Shown here one piece after another: positions 26,013-36,146 of a DNA stretch of 46,864 nt; within the stretch, counting starts at the first letter, position 1; every line of letters starts with the position of its first letter. The stretch spans positions 1 through 46,864 of the forward strand of contig NZ_BAMN01000018.1 of assembly GCF_000615905.1 (NCBI RefSeq). The letters are read 5' to 3'. Source of the stretch: Companilactobacillus nodensis DSM 19682 = JCM 14932 = NBRC 107160. Its GTDB lineage: Bacteria; Bacillota; Bacilli; Lactobacillales; Lactobacillaceae. Below the pieces are notes generated by a model. That model searched no databases. It was not told where the DNA came from and worked only from the letters and a program-made list of their open reading frames with translations. A program made the translations under genes and the position numbers.

Positions 26013-28449
26013 TGCTTACCTCCTCTAAATTAATAACGTGATCCTTAGGCAATTCCGCATTCAAGTTAGCAGTAACATAAATAACTTGATTATCTGTTGA
26101 AACTTCCTTGATCAAATCAAAAATACTATTTGTTCTTATTTTATCAAAATCCACAAAAGCATCGTCAACTAATATTGGTAAATCTATCAAATCTGATATT
26201 TCAATCACAAATGCCAAACGCAAAGAGATATATAACTGTACTGTTGTCGCCTTCGATAACTCATGGACATCAAATTTAACCTTATCATGACGAGTTAACT
26301 TCAAACTACTTGAATCAAACAAAATATCGATATAATTACCATTTGTCAATAAATTAAAATAATGCGTAGCTCGCTTCAACATCTTAGGATATCGATTCTC
26401 AGTCGCTAGATCCAGCATTGAATGAACCCACTTGCTAGCAAGTTTATCAGCCAACCATTCATCATACAACTCTATCATATCAGTTTCATTCTGTGCGATG
26501 TCATCAACCAATTTTTGATATTCAGTATTATTGAATATTTGTTCACGTTTTGTCTTTATTGATCCAATTTGACGATTTAGGTCATTGTTTTGTTGGGAAA
26601 GTGATTTGAACTCTTGATCCACAGATCTTAATTTACTTTGCAACTCCATCTCATTACTGAACTTATTTAGCAAATCAACATCATTACCCAGTATCTCCCG
26701 GTCTTGTTCTAATTTATTAACAATACCGCGTTTTTGCAATTGTTCACTATGCAGTTTCATAAGACCATCCATTGAATCCACAGAATATCGTTTCAAAATA
26801 TTATTAAGCTGAACTTGTAAATCAGATATTCGATTCAACTTACCTTGTTGTGATTGCTTATTCTCAAGATTATTCTTTTCTATCAATTCCGATTTAGTAT
26901 TGATAGAACTCAAACGCGCAAAATAATGTTCAATATTCTCAGCCAAATTATCAGACGAATCCAACAATCCAAAATTATTGAGTTGTGATTTCCACTGATC
27001 AAGGTTTGCCTCAGTTGAATGCAGTAATTTCTCCAAATGATCTTGTTCGGAATTCAAATCATGTAGCTGTCTAATAACATTTTGTAGCGCTTGTATATCA
27101 GAGACTGATAATCCGTTATAACTTTTTTTATCTAAAAATTCCAAATTATTATCTTGTTCCGGTTCATCAACTTGTTGATTCTCATGCCAGGCATACAGAA
27201 TACCCGCTACAAAAACTAATCCTGCACCAATTCTCAACGCTCCAGACGTAAAAGTTGCCAAAACTAAGGCAACTAGTGACACGCCGATGATCGGCCAATT
27301 TAAATTATGACTGTTATCTGAATTAGTCTTTGGCGTATTTAACTGCACCAATTCATCTTCCGTCAACAATTGCATATTGTCTTTCAAGTTTCTATTTGTA
27401 GCATATAGATTATCTATTTTAGTATCATTATCATTTATTTGCTGATTGAGGTTCCTTTGTTGGAACTGTAAATCACTAATATTACCCTTTTGCGCATTCA
27501 AATAATCAAGATCATCTTTATTGGCCTGATAATAATCACGAAAATCTTCATCTTCATCATCAAGTTTGGACAAATTAATACTTTCCATGTTTTGCTTCAA
27601 TGTTCTTAATTCTTGCTCAAGCTGCAAGCTCTGATCCCAATCGTTACGAGAAATAGGGTTACTTAAGCTGACATCCACCTGGTTCAATTCTCGATAGGAT
27701 ACAAACCTAGGCCATTGTTTATTCAGATTCGCCAGTTCACTTTGTTGTTTCGTGATCACATTTAGTTTTTGAGTGTTGGAATCATATTCTTGCTTTGCTG
27801 CTTCCAGATCTGCACTAGCTTTTTTATAAGCAACCTGCTGGTTTTCATACTCTGACTTACGTTTCATCAGCTTATCGTGCTCTTCCATCCGTTCCACTAA
27901 CGGTTGTTTACGTCCACGTGCTTTGTAGACCACCTCACTAGACTTTTCTAGGTTATCAGCGGTCATCAACCATTCCTTGCTTCCGACAGCTCCTACGGCC
28001 ATTATTTCGGTTTCTAGCTGTTCCTCATTCAACTTATAGATCGACATAATGCTTGTATCGTTCAATACATGGCTGCCCACATAATCCTCTTTGGTGAATC
28101 CCCCAGTTATTCGAGTCATCAATGATTCAGGAACCTGTTGAGTCCCACGATAAAGAGTTAAATCACCGCCATTTTTACCATCGACTCGTCTAACGATCCA
28201 AGTAACATTATTTTGATCGACAAATTGCAGCTCTCCACCATAATTGCTGCCATTCTTAGGCTTATATTGTTGAAACTTTTCATCCCCACGCGCAGATGCA
28301 AAACCAAACAATACACTCTGAATAAATGTCAGTAATGTTGTTTTACCAGCTTCATTCTGTCCATAGATAACTTGATAATCTTTATTAAAATTCCATTCGA
28401 CATCGGACCACTTACCGAAGCCGTATATCTTAACTTTAGTTAATTTCAC
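26005..28449 (-). CDS. yhaN: SbcC/Rad50-like ATPase YhaN
   Basis: This 814-residue protein has an N-terminal ATPase half (Walker A GQNEAGKT at 30-37), long Q/N/L-rich coiled coils and a C-terminal half with Walker B LPILVDDAFVDFD. It is unusual for Rad50-like proteins in having two hydrophobic stretches in the middle (around residues 375-415), suggesting membrane association, a feature of the YhaN group. It probably forms a complex with the nuclease YhaO, encoded 2 bases upstream. It is shorter than the Bacillus protein. Confidence 0.88.
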   Translation of the reverse strand: MKLTKVKIYGFGKWSDVEWNFNKDYQVIYGQNEAGKTTLLTFIQSVLFGFASARGDEKFQQYKPKNGSNYGGELQFVDQNNVTWIVRRVDGKNGGDLTLYRGTQQVPESLMTRITGGFTKEDYVGSHVLNDTSIMSIYKLNEEQLETEIMAVGAVGSKEWLMTADNLEKSSEVVYKARGRKQPLVERMEEHDKLMKRKSEYENQQVAYKKASADLEAAKQEYDSNTQKLNVITKQQSELANLNKQWPRFVSYRELNQVDVSLSNPISRNDWDQSLQLEQELRTLKQNMESINLSKLDDEDEDFRDYYQANKDDLDYLNAQKGNISDLQFQQRNLNQQINDNDTKIDNLYATNRNLKDNMQLLTEDELVQLNTPKTNSDNSHNLNWPIIGVSLVALVLATFTSGALRIGAGLVFVAGILYAWHENQQVDEPEQDNNLEFLDKKSYNGLSVSDIQALQNVIRQLHDLNSEQDHLEKLLHSTEANLDQWKSQLNNFGLLDSSDNLAENIEHYFARLSSINTKSELIEKNNLENKQSQQGKLNRISDLQVQLNNILKRYSVDSMDGLMKLHSEQLQKRGIVNKLEQDREILGNDVDLLNKFSNEMELQSKLRSVDQEFKSLSQQNNDLNRQIGSIKTKREQIFNNTEYQKLVDDIAQNETDMIELYDEWLADKLASKWVHSMLDLATENRYPKMLKRATHYFNLLTNGNYIDILFDSSSLKLTRHDKVKFDVHELSKATTVQLYISLRLAFVIEISDLIDLPILVDDAFVDFDKIRTNSIFDLIKEVSTDNQVIYVTANLNAELPKDHVINLEEVSND

Positions 28450-28451
28450 GA

Positions 28452-29631
28452 TCAGTCTCCGATGTATTTTTTATTAATTGTATTTTTGGTCAATTCTTTG
28501 ATATGTTCAACAAAATCTGGACTATCAATATGCTGGCGGATAACCTCTTCACCAAACAAGCGATTGTCCATATCTTTAATATCATTAAGATCAAAAACAT
28601 TCTTTTCACTTTCGTCCCAATATTTCTGATCTATTCCGACTAATTGCGATTTTCGATCAAATTTCGTATAGACCTTATACAAAATCGTATTCGAATTCAT
28701 TGCAGCAAAATGATTCAAAAGTTCATTACGATCAATTGATCGTATAACATTCTCATCCAGATTTTGTGAACCATTTATAGTTAGAGTCACCAAATGCTTG
28801 GCTTCAACATTATTATATCTACTTAAGGTACTTGTGATCTTATCAAACAAACCGTTGATCGTATCAGATTCATTTGCATCAATTTGTGCTGACTCCCACA
28901 CATATACTGAACTGGGAACAAATTTCGTATTTGTTGTCCCGTTCGCAACATCTACCAAATAAAAACCCTTGGTCCCTAATTCATTTTGATTGCGACCTTG
29001 AGTATCACCAGAATAGATAATCATTGGATTCTGATGTAACACCTCACGTTTGTGAATATGACCCAAAGCCCAATAATCATATCCCTTGGTCAATAATTCA
29101 TTGACCGTAAAAGACGCATAATTACCATCGCCGATTCCGGCATGTAAAATTCCAATTTGATAATCATAGTTGCCACGGGTAGGATAACTTGCGACCATAT
29201 CATCACTGATATGGTTCTGGTAATAGCTAAATCCCGTAATCCCAACACGTTGACCGTCGCTGGCGGTGACTTCAGAAGTCGTTATTTCACCTCCAAATAC
29301 TGTCACATTATCTGGCATGTTAATAACCGAAAAATCATTACGATAATAATCATGATTACCGTAAACTAAATAAACTCTGATTCCATTTTTTCTAAGTCTT
29401 TCGAACTGTTCCTGCAAATAGATTTGAGCCGATAGCGTTCGCTCAGTATTATCATATGTATCCCCGGCAAGAATCACAAAGTCTACTTGCTCAGTAATTG
29501 CTGTTGCAAAAACCTTGTCTGCAGCGGTATACGTGGACTTCTTCAAATCTTCCTGCAATGAATTAGAAAAAATTACTAATACTAACAAATGGTGTATCTA
29601 GATGCAGGTCAGCAGCATGTATAAATTTCAT
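28452..29631 (-). CDS. yhaO: Mre11/SbcD-like metallophosphoesterase YhaO, frameshifted near the start
   Basis: YhaO is a calcineurin-type nuclease, partner of the YhaN ATPase. The true start is ATG 29631 (GGAGATTC before it) giving MKFIHAADLHLDTPFVSISN with metal ligands D8 and H10. A run of six T on the coding strand (about 29566-29571, after AGTAAT) then shifts the frame to FF-stop. With five T it would read NFSNSLQEDLKK and continue through ILAGDTYD, VYGNHD and LGHIHK to 28452, about 392 residues. No other lesion is seen. The start lies 16 bases after a terminator-like hairpin. Confidence 0.9.
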
Positions 29632-29647
29632 TGAATCTCCTCTTTAC

Positions 29648-29687
29648 AAAAAGGAGCCGGGACATTAACTGTCTCAGCTCCTTTTTT
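29648..29687. terminator. Hairpin terminator between yheA-like gene and yhaO
   Basis: GGAGC-x-GGGACA (29653-29664) pairs with TGTCTC-x-GCTCC (29670-29681), loop of five, flanked by A5 and T6 so it works on either strand. It follows the yheA-like stop by 12 bases. yhaO starts only 16 bases downstream, so yhaO-yhaN-yhaM must rely on read-through or on a promoter upstream. Confidence 0.85.
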
Positions 29688-29699
29688 AATAATTATTAA

Positions 29700-30044
29700 T
29701 TATTTGTTATCTTGATAGATTTCTGCGATTGGCTTAGAAATGATTTTGTTCAATTCTTCCATCATAGAATTCATTTTTTGTTCTTTATCCATCAAGTTCT
29801 TGATTTCATCATAGTTTTGAAGTTGATCTGTCAATTGACGCATTGATTCGATATCGTCATCAGTGATTTCTTGACCTTGCATTTGTTTTTGTTGAAGTTC
29901 AAATTGTTTGTTTTGAACCTTATCAAAAAGTTTGAAAGCCAAATCATTAGCCTTAACAGCCTCAAAAGCAATCTTGAGATCAGCTACTTCTGTTGTCTTT
30001 CTCAAATCTTGTTCTAGTGAATTGGCGCTATCATAAATATTCAT
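29700..30044 (-). CDS. yheA: YlbF/YmcA family protein, YheA-like
   Basis: This 114-residue all-helical protein belongs to the YlbF/YmcA superfamily: MNIYDSANSLEQDLRKTTE, KANDLAFKLFDKVQNKQFELQQKQMQG and DEIKNLMDKEQKMNSMM fit the YheA branch. YlbF and YmcA bind RNase Y in Bacillus; the role of YheA is less clear. It follows the penicillin-binding protein gene by 9 bases and precedes yhaO across a terminator. Confidence 0.85.
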   Translation of the reverse strand: MNIYDSANSLEQDLRKTTEVADLKIAFEAVKANDLAFKLFDKVQNKQFELQQKQMQGQEITDDDIESMRQLTDQLQNYDEIKNLMDKEQKMNSMMEELNKIISKPIAEIYQDNK

Positions 30045-30053
30045 ACAGTCCTC

Positions 30054-32135
30054 CTACTGACCAAAAAAATTCTTAACATCATTATACCATTCCGAAGCCT
30101 TGTCTTTAACGTTATTTACTCCATCTTGGAAAGATTTAACAATATCGTTGCTGCCATTATTATTGTCACTATTACTGTCTTCAGTCGCAATAGTTGCAGC
30201 ATCCTTAACACCAAAGCTGGTTTGATCTGTATACGGCAGGATATTCGTCATTTCACTCTTAAATAGTGAAGCAACACCATTCTCACTCACCCCATATAAG
30301 AAATGATTCTTATCCGTGTTATCAAAACCGATCCAACTGGCAACAACAATATCTGGAGTATAGCCGATCATCCATTGATCCTTCGTACCGGCATAACCGT
30401 ATGAACTAGGAACCTCGGTACTACCCGTCTTACCGGCAATCTTATAACCACTCGGTTTGGCAGTCTTACCAGTACCCTCGTTATAGACCCCAAGCATCAT
30501 ACTAGTCATTTCTTTAGCAGTATCTTTACTGATGATCTGCTTAGTAGAATTACTTGTGTTATCAACGATCACCGTTCCAGTCGAATCAACGATCTTACGA
30601 ATAAAGTGTGTATCTGATAACTTACCTTCATTAGCGAAGGCTGTATAGGCGCGTGCCATTTGTAGCGGTGAAACACCTGTTTCCAATCCACCCAATGCCA
30701 AAGCTAAGTTTTGATCATTCTTGTGTACCTTGATACCAAAATTCTCAACTGAAGATACACCTTTTTTCACTCCGATTTTATCTAACAAAGCTACCGCCGG
30801 AACGTTTTCACTTTGTGCCAAAGCCTTATACATCGGAATCTCATCTTGATACAACCCGTCAGCATTCGTCGGCGTATACTTATTCTTACCAAAACTAGTA
30901 ACTTGATCCGGTAATTCAGAATCATAACTATAGCCATTTTCGATTGCTGGTGTATACACTGCTAATGGCTTAATAGTCGATCCTGGCTGACGCTTCATCT
31001 GCGTGGCACGATTGAAACCTCTGAAGGTATGTTCTCCACGACCACCAACAACTGCTAATACCCCACCGTTAGATGGATTGATAGCAACCGAAGCACCTTG
31101 AACTGCAGTTCCATCACTTGCATTAGCTGGGAATAAATAATTATTGTCAAAAGAATTCTCCATGGATCTTTGAATACTTTGATCAAGTGTCGTATAGATC
31201 TTATAACCCTTATTCAAAATATCATCTTCACTAATGCCGTATTTATCAACAGCTTCAGCGATAACAGAATCAAAGAATGATGGGTATTTATAAGAATTAC
31301 CACCATTATAATTATTACTCAATGTAATAGGTTGACTCTTGTAATAGCTAGCCTGTGACGACGTTAATTTGTTATTCTCGACCATCAGATCTAAGACCAA
31401 ATTACGACGAGCCTTAGAGTTATCCATGTTATCAATTGGATTGTACATAGTGGAACCTTTAAGAGTACCTGCCAACACGGCTGCTTCCCCAGCGTTCAAT
31501 TCACTGGCACTCTTACCAAAGTATCTCTCCGAGGCATCTTGGACACCCCAGACACCATTACCAAAGTATGTATTGTTCAAATACATCGTCAGAATCGTCT
31601 TCTTAGAATAAACTCGATTGATCTCAATCGACAAGAATAGTTCTTCCCCTTTACGTGCCAGAGTTTGTTTCTGTGTCAATAAAGCATTCTTAGCCAATTG
31701 TTGTGTCAATGTACTACCACCACCAGTAATGTGATGATAAATCAAATATCCAAGAGCCGATCTAGCATATCCCTTAATACTGAATCCTGGATTAGTCCAG
31801 AACGTTCTATCTTCGGTTGAAATAACCGCGTTCTGGATATTCTCAGAAATCTTGTCTAAACTTACATATGTACCTTTGCTGGCATACAGTTCACCAGCAT
31901 CATCATTATCTTTATCTAACACTGTTGTTTTTGTTTGCAGTGAAGATTTCAGATCCTCAACGTTTGCTGTTTTAGCTTGATAAGTCCAAATAGTACTCAA
32001 AACTAAAACTAGCGTTAGGAAAAGTAAGATCAACCAACGTGTAAGTTGGAATCTTCTCCAGTACTTCCTAATAAAAGCCCAAGCAATTTGTAATTTTGGT
32101 TTTAACCAATCCCAAAAACCATTATTATTATTCAT
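30054..32135 (-). CDS. Class A penicillin-binding protein (PBP1A/2A type)
   Basis: This bifunctional peptidoglycan synthase of 693 residues has a cytoplasmic N-terminus, one membrane segment near 33-50, a GT51 glycosyltransferase domain (STEDRTFW with the catalytic E at 108, then GGGSTLTQQLAKN) and a transpeptidase domain with STIK, SEN and KTGS motifs in order. A low-complexity S/N/D stretch lies near the C-terminus. Start ATG 32135 has GAGG upstream; an earlier in-frame ATG 12 codons upstream lacks support. It may be pbp2A by position beside the yheA-like gene. Confidence 0.94.
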   Translation of the reverse strand: MNNNNGFWDWLKPKLQIAWAFIRKYWRRFQLTRWLILLFLTLVLVLSTIWTYQAKTANVEDLKSSLQTKTTVLDKDNDDAGELYASKGTYVSLDKISENIQNAVISTEDRTFWTNPGFSIKGYARSALGYLIYHHITGGGSTLTQQLAKNALLTQKQTLARKGEELFLSIEINRVYSKKTILTMYLNNTYFGNGVWGVQDASERYFGKSASELNAGEAAVLAGTLKGSTMYNPIDNMDNSKARRNLVLDLMVENNKLTSSQASYYKSQPITLSNNYNGGNSYKYPSFFDSVIAEAVDKYGISEDDILNKGYKIYTTLDQSIQRSMENSFDNNYLFPANASDGTAVQGASVAINPSNGGVLAVVGGRGEHTFRGFNRATQMKRQPGSTIKPLAVYTPAIENGYSYDSELPDQVTSFGKNKYTPTNADGLYQDEIPMYKALAQSENVPAVALLDKIGVKKGVSSVENFGIKVHKNDQNLALALGGLETGVSPLQMARAYTAFANEGKLSDTHFIRKIVDSTGTVIVDNTSNSTKQIISKDTAKEMTSMMLGVYNEGTGKTAKPSGYKIAGKTGSTEVPSSYGYAGTKDQWMIGYTPDIVVASWIGFDNTDKNHFLYGVSENGVASLFKSEMTNILPYTDQTSFGVKDAATIATEDSNSDNNNGSNDIVKSFQDGVNNVKDKASEWYNDVKNFFGQ

Positions 32136-32223
32136 TGTTAATACCTCTGCTATAAAAGTAAATTTTATCACATTACATGGGTATAATTGAAATACAAAAA
32201 AATTCTTAAGGAGACATTAATCA

Positions 32224-33114
32224 ATGTATCGTCGCCAAATCAAGTATTTGAGCCAAAACGAATCCAATATTACTATTCGAGAATTGTTAAAAAAATGGTT
32301 AATTCCCAAAAAATGGCAACACTTTTTTAGGATCCAACATGATGTATTGATCAATGAAACATATCATCCTTTCAATACGATCGTAAAAAATAACGACATT
32401 ATTACTTTAAACTTTAATTTCCCACCTCGTTCTGAAAATCAAACTTACTTACCTGGGCATCATCCAGTGGAAGTTTGTTATGAAGATGACGATATAATCG
32501 TTGTTAACAAAAAAGCTGGTATAAAGTCTCATCCCAATCTCAAAACCGAAGATGATTCATTGATGAACGACGTTGAAACCTACTTGACTCCACACGCACA
32601 TCCATATATGGTTCACCGTATCGATATGGAAACAAGTGGCTTAATGTTAATTTCTAAGACGCCATATCTAGTCCCGATCTTCGATCAACAACTAAGTTCC
32701 AAAACACTTCATCGAGAATACTTGGCCATTGTGAAATTGAATCAACCGATTTCTGAAATGTCTGGAACCATTTATGATCCAATCGGATTGGACCCAAATG
32801 ACAAACGAAAGCGAATGGTTCGCCCAGATGGTCAAATAGCTATAACTAAGTACGAAGTCATAAAACAAAATAAAAAATATGCTTTATTGCGACTGAACCT
32901 ACTAACTGGACGTACTCATCAACTAAGAGTGCACTTAAGTTACAAAAAATGGCCAATAGTTAACGATTTACTCTACAATCCTGAGCCAAAAAATGGTAAT
33001 CTATTGTTGTTCGCTCATGAATTAAATTTTATTACGCCATTTTCAGACGACATTCAGACGGTTGAAGCCGATCTACCCGACTTTATGACCGACTTCATTA
33101 CCAATGAATTTTGA
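32224..33114 (+). CDS. RluA-family pseudouridine synthase
   Basis: This 296-residue protein isomerises uridine in rRNA or tRNA. The catalytic aspartate is D134 in HRIDMETSGLML, and the C-terminal RTHQLRVHLSYKKWPIVND is the second family signature. The target base cannot be assigned; YhcT/YjbO-type enzymes are the nearest style. AAGGAG precedes the start. It is divergent from the PBP gene, with a TATAAT at about 32,182-32,187 as a possible -10. Confidence 0.93.
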   Translation: MYRRQIKYLSQNESNITIRELLKKWLIPKKWQHFFRIQHDVLINETYHPFNTIVKNNDIITLNFNFPPRSENQTYLPGHHPVEVCYEDDDIIVVNKKAGIKSHPNLKTEDDSLMNDVETYLTPHAHPYMVHRIDMETSGLMLISKTPYLVPIFDQQLSSKTLHREYLAIVKLNQPISEMSGTIYDPIGLDPNDKRKRMVRPDGQIAITKYEVIKQNKKYALLRLNLLTGRTHQLRVHLSYKKWPIVNDLLYNPEPKNGNLLLFAHELNFITPFSDDIQTVEADLPDFMTDFITNEF

Positions 33115-33120
33115 GCGACA

Positions 33121-33257
33121 AGAGGTTTTAGGAGTGATTTTTTACACTTTCTGACAAAACAAAAGAAGCCAACCGATCCCCGACAGATCAGTTGACTTCT
33201 TTTTTTGTTTATTTCAGAAAGAAGTTTTAGGAGTGATTTTTTAGGACTCTTTCTGAG
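33121..33257. repeat. Direct repeat pair flanking the terminator, one copy in a hairpin
   Basis: The 20-mer GTTTTAGGAGTGATTTTTTA occurs at 33125-33144 and 33224-33243, each followed by a CTTTCTGA end (33147-33154 and 33249-33256). The second copy is enclosed by the inverted repeat TCAGAAAGA / TCTTTCTGA (33214-33222 and 33248-33256). The same TCAGAAAG could also pair with CTTTCTGA of the first copy. The function is unknown. Confidence 0.75.
33161..33207. terminator. Bidirectional terminator between the pseudouridine synthase gene and menA
   Basis: AAGAAGCCAACCGATC pairs with GATCAGTTGACTTCTT with two C/A mismatches, followed by seven T on the plus strand and an A/T-rich tail on the minus strand. 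It separates convergent genes and sits between two copies of a 20-base direct repeat. Confidence 0.8.
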
Positions 33258-33266
33258 GAGTTGCAA

Positions 33267-34187
33267 CTACAGTAATGACATTATCTTATTTATAATCGCC
33301 CCGACAGCGATTAGGAATATATATGTTAGAACTAATTGAGTTACAGCTTTGATAACTAAAGGATAAGTTTGCGTTTTAACTTGTTCCTTCAGATAAGGAT
33401 GGAACTTATCCCAAATTGCAGGATATAGTAGTAACACTAACAATGTAACGTAAGGTACTACTTGTAACAAAGCTAGTATGGGTATCAACAGGAAGGTCAA
33501 GGCCCAACTGGCTTTGAATAAACTCAATGCATTAGTTTTTCCAATGTGGTAAACCAACGTATGACGGCCATTTTTTATGTCTGATTCTATGTCACAAGTG
33601 TTGTTACACAATTGTGCGGCAAAGATTGCAAATGTATTTGGCAAGCAGATAATCACAATATCGATTGCCGAGCTAGAATCAAAGTTTCCAGTTCCAACCA
33701 ATCCCAAGTAGGAATAAGTCAAGGGAATCAGAATGGATATGGCAATAGCCACCACTACTTCTCCAAACATTGTTGAATTGAGTGGCTTCGGACCTCCTGA
33801 GTATAATAGACCGATACCGATGCAGATGACCCCGATCACCATGATCGGCCATCCGGTTCTGTATACTAGGAAAGCTCCGATTATTAATGGAAAAATGGTC
33901 AAACCGTACATCCATTTTTTGACTACTGCCAGTGATTCACGATTAATACCGATAGTGCTGATTTTTTGACGATACTCTAAATCCTTTGAGTTCTTATAAT
34001 CCATATAGTTATTGTGAAAATTAATAATTATATGAATAAATATAACTGCAATAAATCCTAGTATGCCATTGATAAAATCGAAGGTATTAAATTTTAAATA
34101 TGCATAACTTATAGTAAGAATAAACCACGCAAGATCGAGAACTGTAGTTTTTACTTCAGATAACTCAACAAATAGTTTTCGATTCAA
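33267..34187 (-). CDS. menA: UbiA-family prenyltransferase, MenA-like
   Basis: This 306-residue polytopic membrane protein has the two aspartate-rich motifs of UbiA prenyltransferases: NNYMDYKNSKD (near residues 59-69) and CNNTCDIESDIKNGRHT (near 200). MenA attaches an isoprenoid chain to 1,4-dihydroxy-2-naphthoate to give demethylmenaquinone. Many lactobacilli keep only part of the menaquinone pathway, possibly using imported precursors for respiration or extracellular electron transfer. No other men genes are in the window. It lies 11 bases downstream of argS. Confidence 0.85.
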   Translation of the reverse strand: MNRKLFVELSEVKTTVLDLAWFILTISYAYLKFNTFDFINGILGFIAVIFIHIIINFHNNYMDYKNSKDLEYRQKISTIGINRESLAVVKKWMYGLTIFPLIIGAFLVYRTGWPIMVIGVICIGIGLLYSGGPKPLNSTMFGEVVVAIAISILIPLTYSYLGLVGTGNFDSSSAIDIVIICLPNTFAIFAAQLCNNTCDIESDIKNGRHTLVYHIGKTNALSLFKASWALTFLLIPILALLQVVPYVTLLVLLLYPAIWDKFHPYLKEQVKTQTYPLVIKAVTQLVLTYIFLIAVGAIINKIMSLL

Positions 34188-34198
34188 GTCACGCTACC

Positions 34199-35893
34199 TT
34201 ACATTTCTTCTGGTGCTTTAACACCTAATAAGTTTAGTGATTCTTGAAGAACTGTTGTTACTGACTTAACAAGAGCTAATCTTGCATTCAAGCCGGCGTC
34301 TTCATTAAGAATCTTGCTGTGTGCATAGTATTGGTTGAAGCTCTTAGCAAGTTTCAATGCATACTTAGCAATTACTGATGGTTCGTAGATACGACCAGCA
34401 CGCTTGATAACTGCTGGGAATTCTTGTAGCAACTTGATTGTATCCCATGCTTCAGGATCAGCTAGTGACAAATCGTCTGCATCAGCATAATCAAGGTTTG
34501 CGGCTTTTCTCAAGATACTCAATGCACGGGCATTTGTATATTGAACGTAAGGACCAGTTTCACCTTCGAAACGAACAACTTCTTCAAGGTTAAAGTCAAA
34601 ACTATCACGTCTCTCATTCTTAAGATCATGGAAGACAACCGCACCGACACCAACTGCTTCAGCAACGTCGTCTTTGTTCTTAAGGTCTGGATTCTTTTCG
34701 TTGATTTGCTTCTTAGCTAGATCAACAGCATCTTGTAGAACACCTTCTAGCAAGATAACATTACCCTTACGTGTTGAGAGTTTCTTACCACCAGTTGTGA
34801 TAAGTCCGAATTCGATATGTGTAATATCGTCTGACCAGTCATAACCCATTTTTTTCAATACGAGTTTAAGCTTCTTGAAATGTTCACTTTGTTCGCTACC
34901 AACAATATATAGTGACTTAACAAAGTCGAATGTATCTTTACGATACTTAGCAGCAGCCAAATCACGAGTGATATATAATGTTGCACCATCAGTTTTTCTG
35001 ATCAAGGCAGGCGATAGATCATGGTCTGAAAGATCAACGATTTCAGCACCGCGACTTTCTTTTAATAGACCCTTTTCTCTCAATGTATCAACGATGGCAT
35101 CCATCTTGTCATTGTAGAATGATTCACCAGTGTAGTGGTCAAAAGTAACACCTAAACGAGCATAGATACGGTTGAATTCTTTAAGTGACAAGTCCTTGAA
35201 CCATGCCCATAACTTAAGAGCTTCTTCATCGCCATCTTCCATCTTCTTGAACCAAGCACGCGCTTCATCGTCAAGTTCTGGTTTGTCTTCTGCTTCCTTG
35301 TGGAAACGAACATAATATTTCAATAAGTTGTTGATAGGATCAGCTTCAACGTCAGCTTCTGAACCCCACATCTTATAACCAACAATCAACTTACCAAATT
35401 GTGTACCCCAATCACCCAAGTGATTGATCTTAATTGGTTGATAATTTAATTTCTTTTCGATTTTAGCAACTGAGTTACCGATAACTGTTGAACGCAAGTG
35501 ACCCATTGACATAGGTTTAGCGATATTAGGTGATGACATGTCGATAGGGACGTTTCTGCCCTTACCTTCATCTTGGTTACCATAGTTTGCTTTATCGTTG
35601 ATAACAGCGTGTAATACGTCATTTGAGAACGAACTCTTATCCAAGAAGAAGTTAATGTATGCACCTGTATTAACTACCTTTTCAAATCCAGCTTGATCGA
35701 TCTTACCAACTAAATCTTCAGCAATCATGTTTGGAGCCTTGTGTAATGACTTAGCTAAGATAAACGTTGGAAAAGCATAATCACCCAAATCTGATGTCTT
35801 AGGTTTTTCAATTAATTTTTGTACTTGCTCTTCTGTTATTTCATCAGGTAAAACCTTAAGTAATGCATCAACTACTAATTTCTTTGAATCCAT
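34199..35893 (-). CDS. argS: Arginyl-tRNA synthetase
   Basis: ArgRS charges tRNA-Arg. The 564-residue class I synthetase has the HIGH-type motif [10 protein letters not shown] after [10 protein letters not shown], the KMSKS-region KKLSTRKGN, and the C-terminal DALR anticodon-binding domain that ends [10 protein letters not shown]. It is controlled by the T-box leader upstream and lies next to the arginine deiminase cluster, so arginine supply and use are side by side. menA follows on the same strand. Confidence 0.97.
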   Translation of the reverse strand: MDSKKLVVDALLKVLPDEITEEQVQKLIEKPKTSDLGDYAFPTFILAKSLHKAPNMIAEDLVGKIDQAGFEKVVNTGAYINFFLDKSSFSNDVLHAVINDKANYGNQDEGKGRNVPIDMSSPNIAKPMSMGHLRSTVIGNSVAKIEKKLNYQPIKINHLGDWGTQFGKLIVGYKMWGSEADVEADPINNLLKYYVRFHKEAEDKPELDDEARAWFKKMEDGDEEALKLWAWFKDLSLKEFNRIYARLGVTFDHYTGESFYNDKMDAIVDTLREKGLLKESRGAEIVDLSDHDLSPALIRKTDGATLYITRDLAAAKYRKDTFDFVKSLYIVGSEQSEHFKKLKLVLKKMGYDWSDDITHIEFGLITTGGKKLSTRKGNVILLEGVLQDAVDLAKKQINEKNPDLKNKDDVAEAVGVGAVVFHDLKNERRDSFDFNLEEVVRFEGETGPYVQYTNARALSILRKAANLDYADADDLSLADPEAWDTIKLLQEFPAVIKRAGRIYEPSVIAKYALKLAKSFNQYYAHSKILNEDAGLNARLALVKSVTTVLQESLNLLGVKAPEEM

Positions 35894-35904
35894 ATTTTCC
35901 TCCT

Positions 35905-36108
35905 CTGGATAAAAAAAACGCCTCTTTCAATAAACTACTTCATTGAAAGAGACGAGATTTCCCGCGGTACCACTCTAATTGATTAATATCCACTCATTAA
36001 TTTACTTATTTAAATGTAAAGAAAGTGCGACTTAATCTTCGAATCGATCAGCTCTCACCAATGCCTGATCTCGCTTAGAATCTACCGACTAATTAATCCT
36101 TCTTTTGC
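35905..36108 (-). promoter_or_regulatory. T-box leader of argS (arginine-specific)
   Basis: On the minus strand AGAGTGGTACCGCGGG (35961-35976) is a canonical T-box sequence, followed by the terminator hairpin CGTCTCTTTCAAT / ATTGAAAGAGGCG (35942-35954 and 35919-35931) and eight U (35911-35918). The likely specifier is CGC (36027-36029) in AAGTCGCACTTTC, an arginine codon, preceded by the GGTGAGAGCTGATC element. Uncharged tRNA-Arg would allow read-through. Confidence 0.92.
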
Positions 36109-36114
36109 AAAAAC

Positions 36115-36143
36115 ATGATAGCACATAATTTTCACAATAACAA
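36115..36143 (-). promoter_or_regulatory. Promoter of argS
   Basis: On the minus strand TTGTTA (36138-36143) is 17 bases from TATCAT (36115-36120), which is also preceded by TGC as an extended -10. The transcript would start near 36108 and begin with the T-box. The -35 lies only a few bases after the arcC stop. Confidence 0.75.
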
Positions 36144-36146
36144 TAC

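Noticed and set aside
33054-33266. Minus-strand open frame with repeated KKSLLK segments downstream of menA
   Set aside because: The repeated segments come from the 20-base direct repeat and the terminator. There is no ribosome site and the frame crosses the terminator hairpin.
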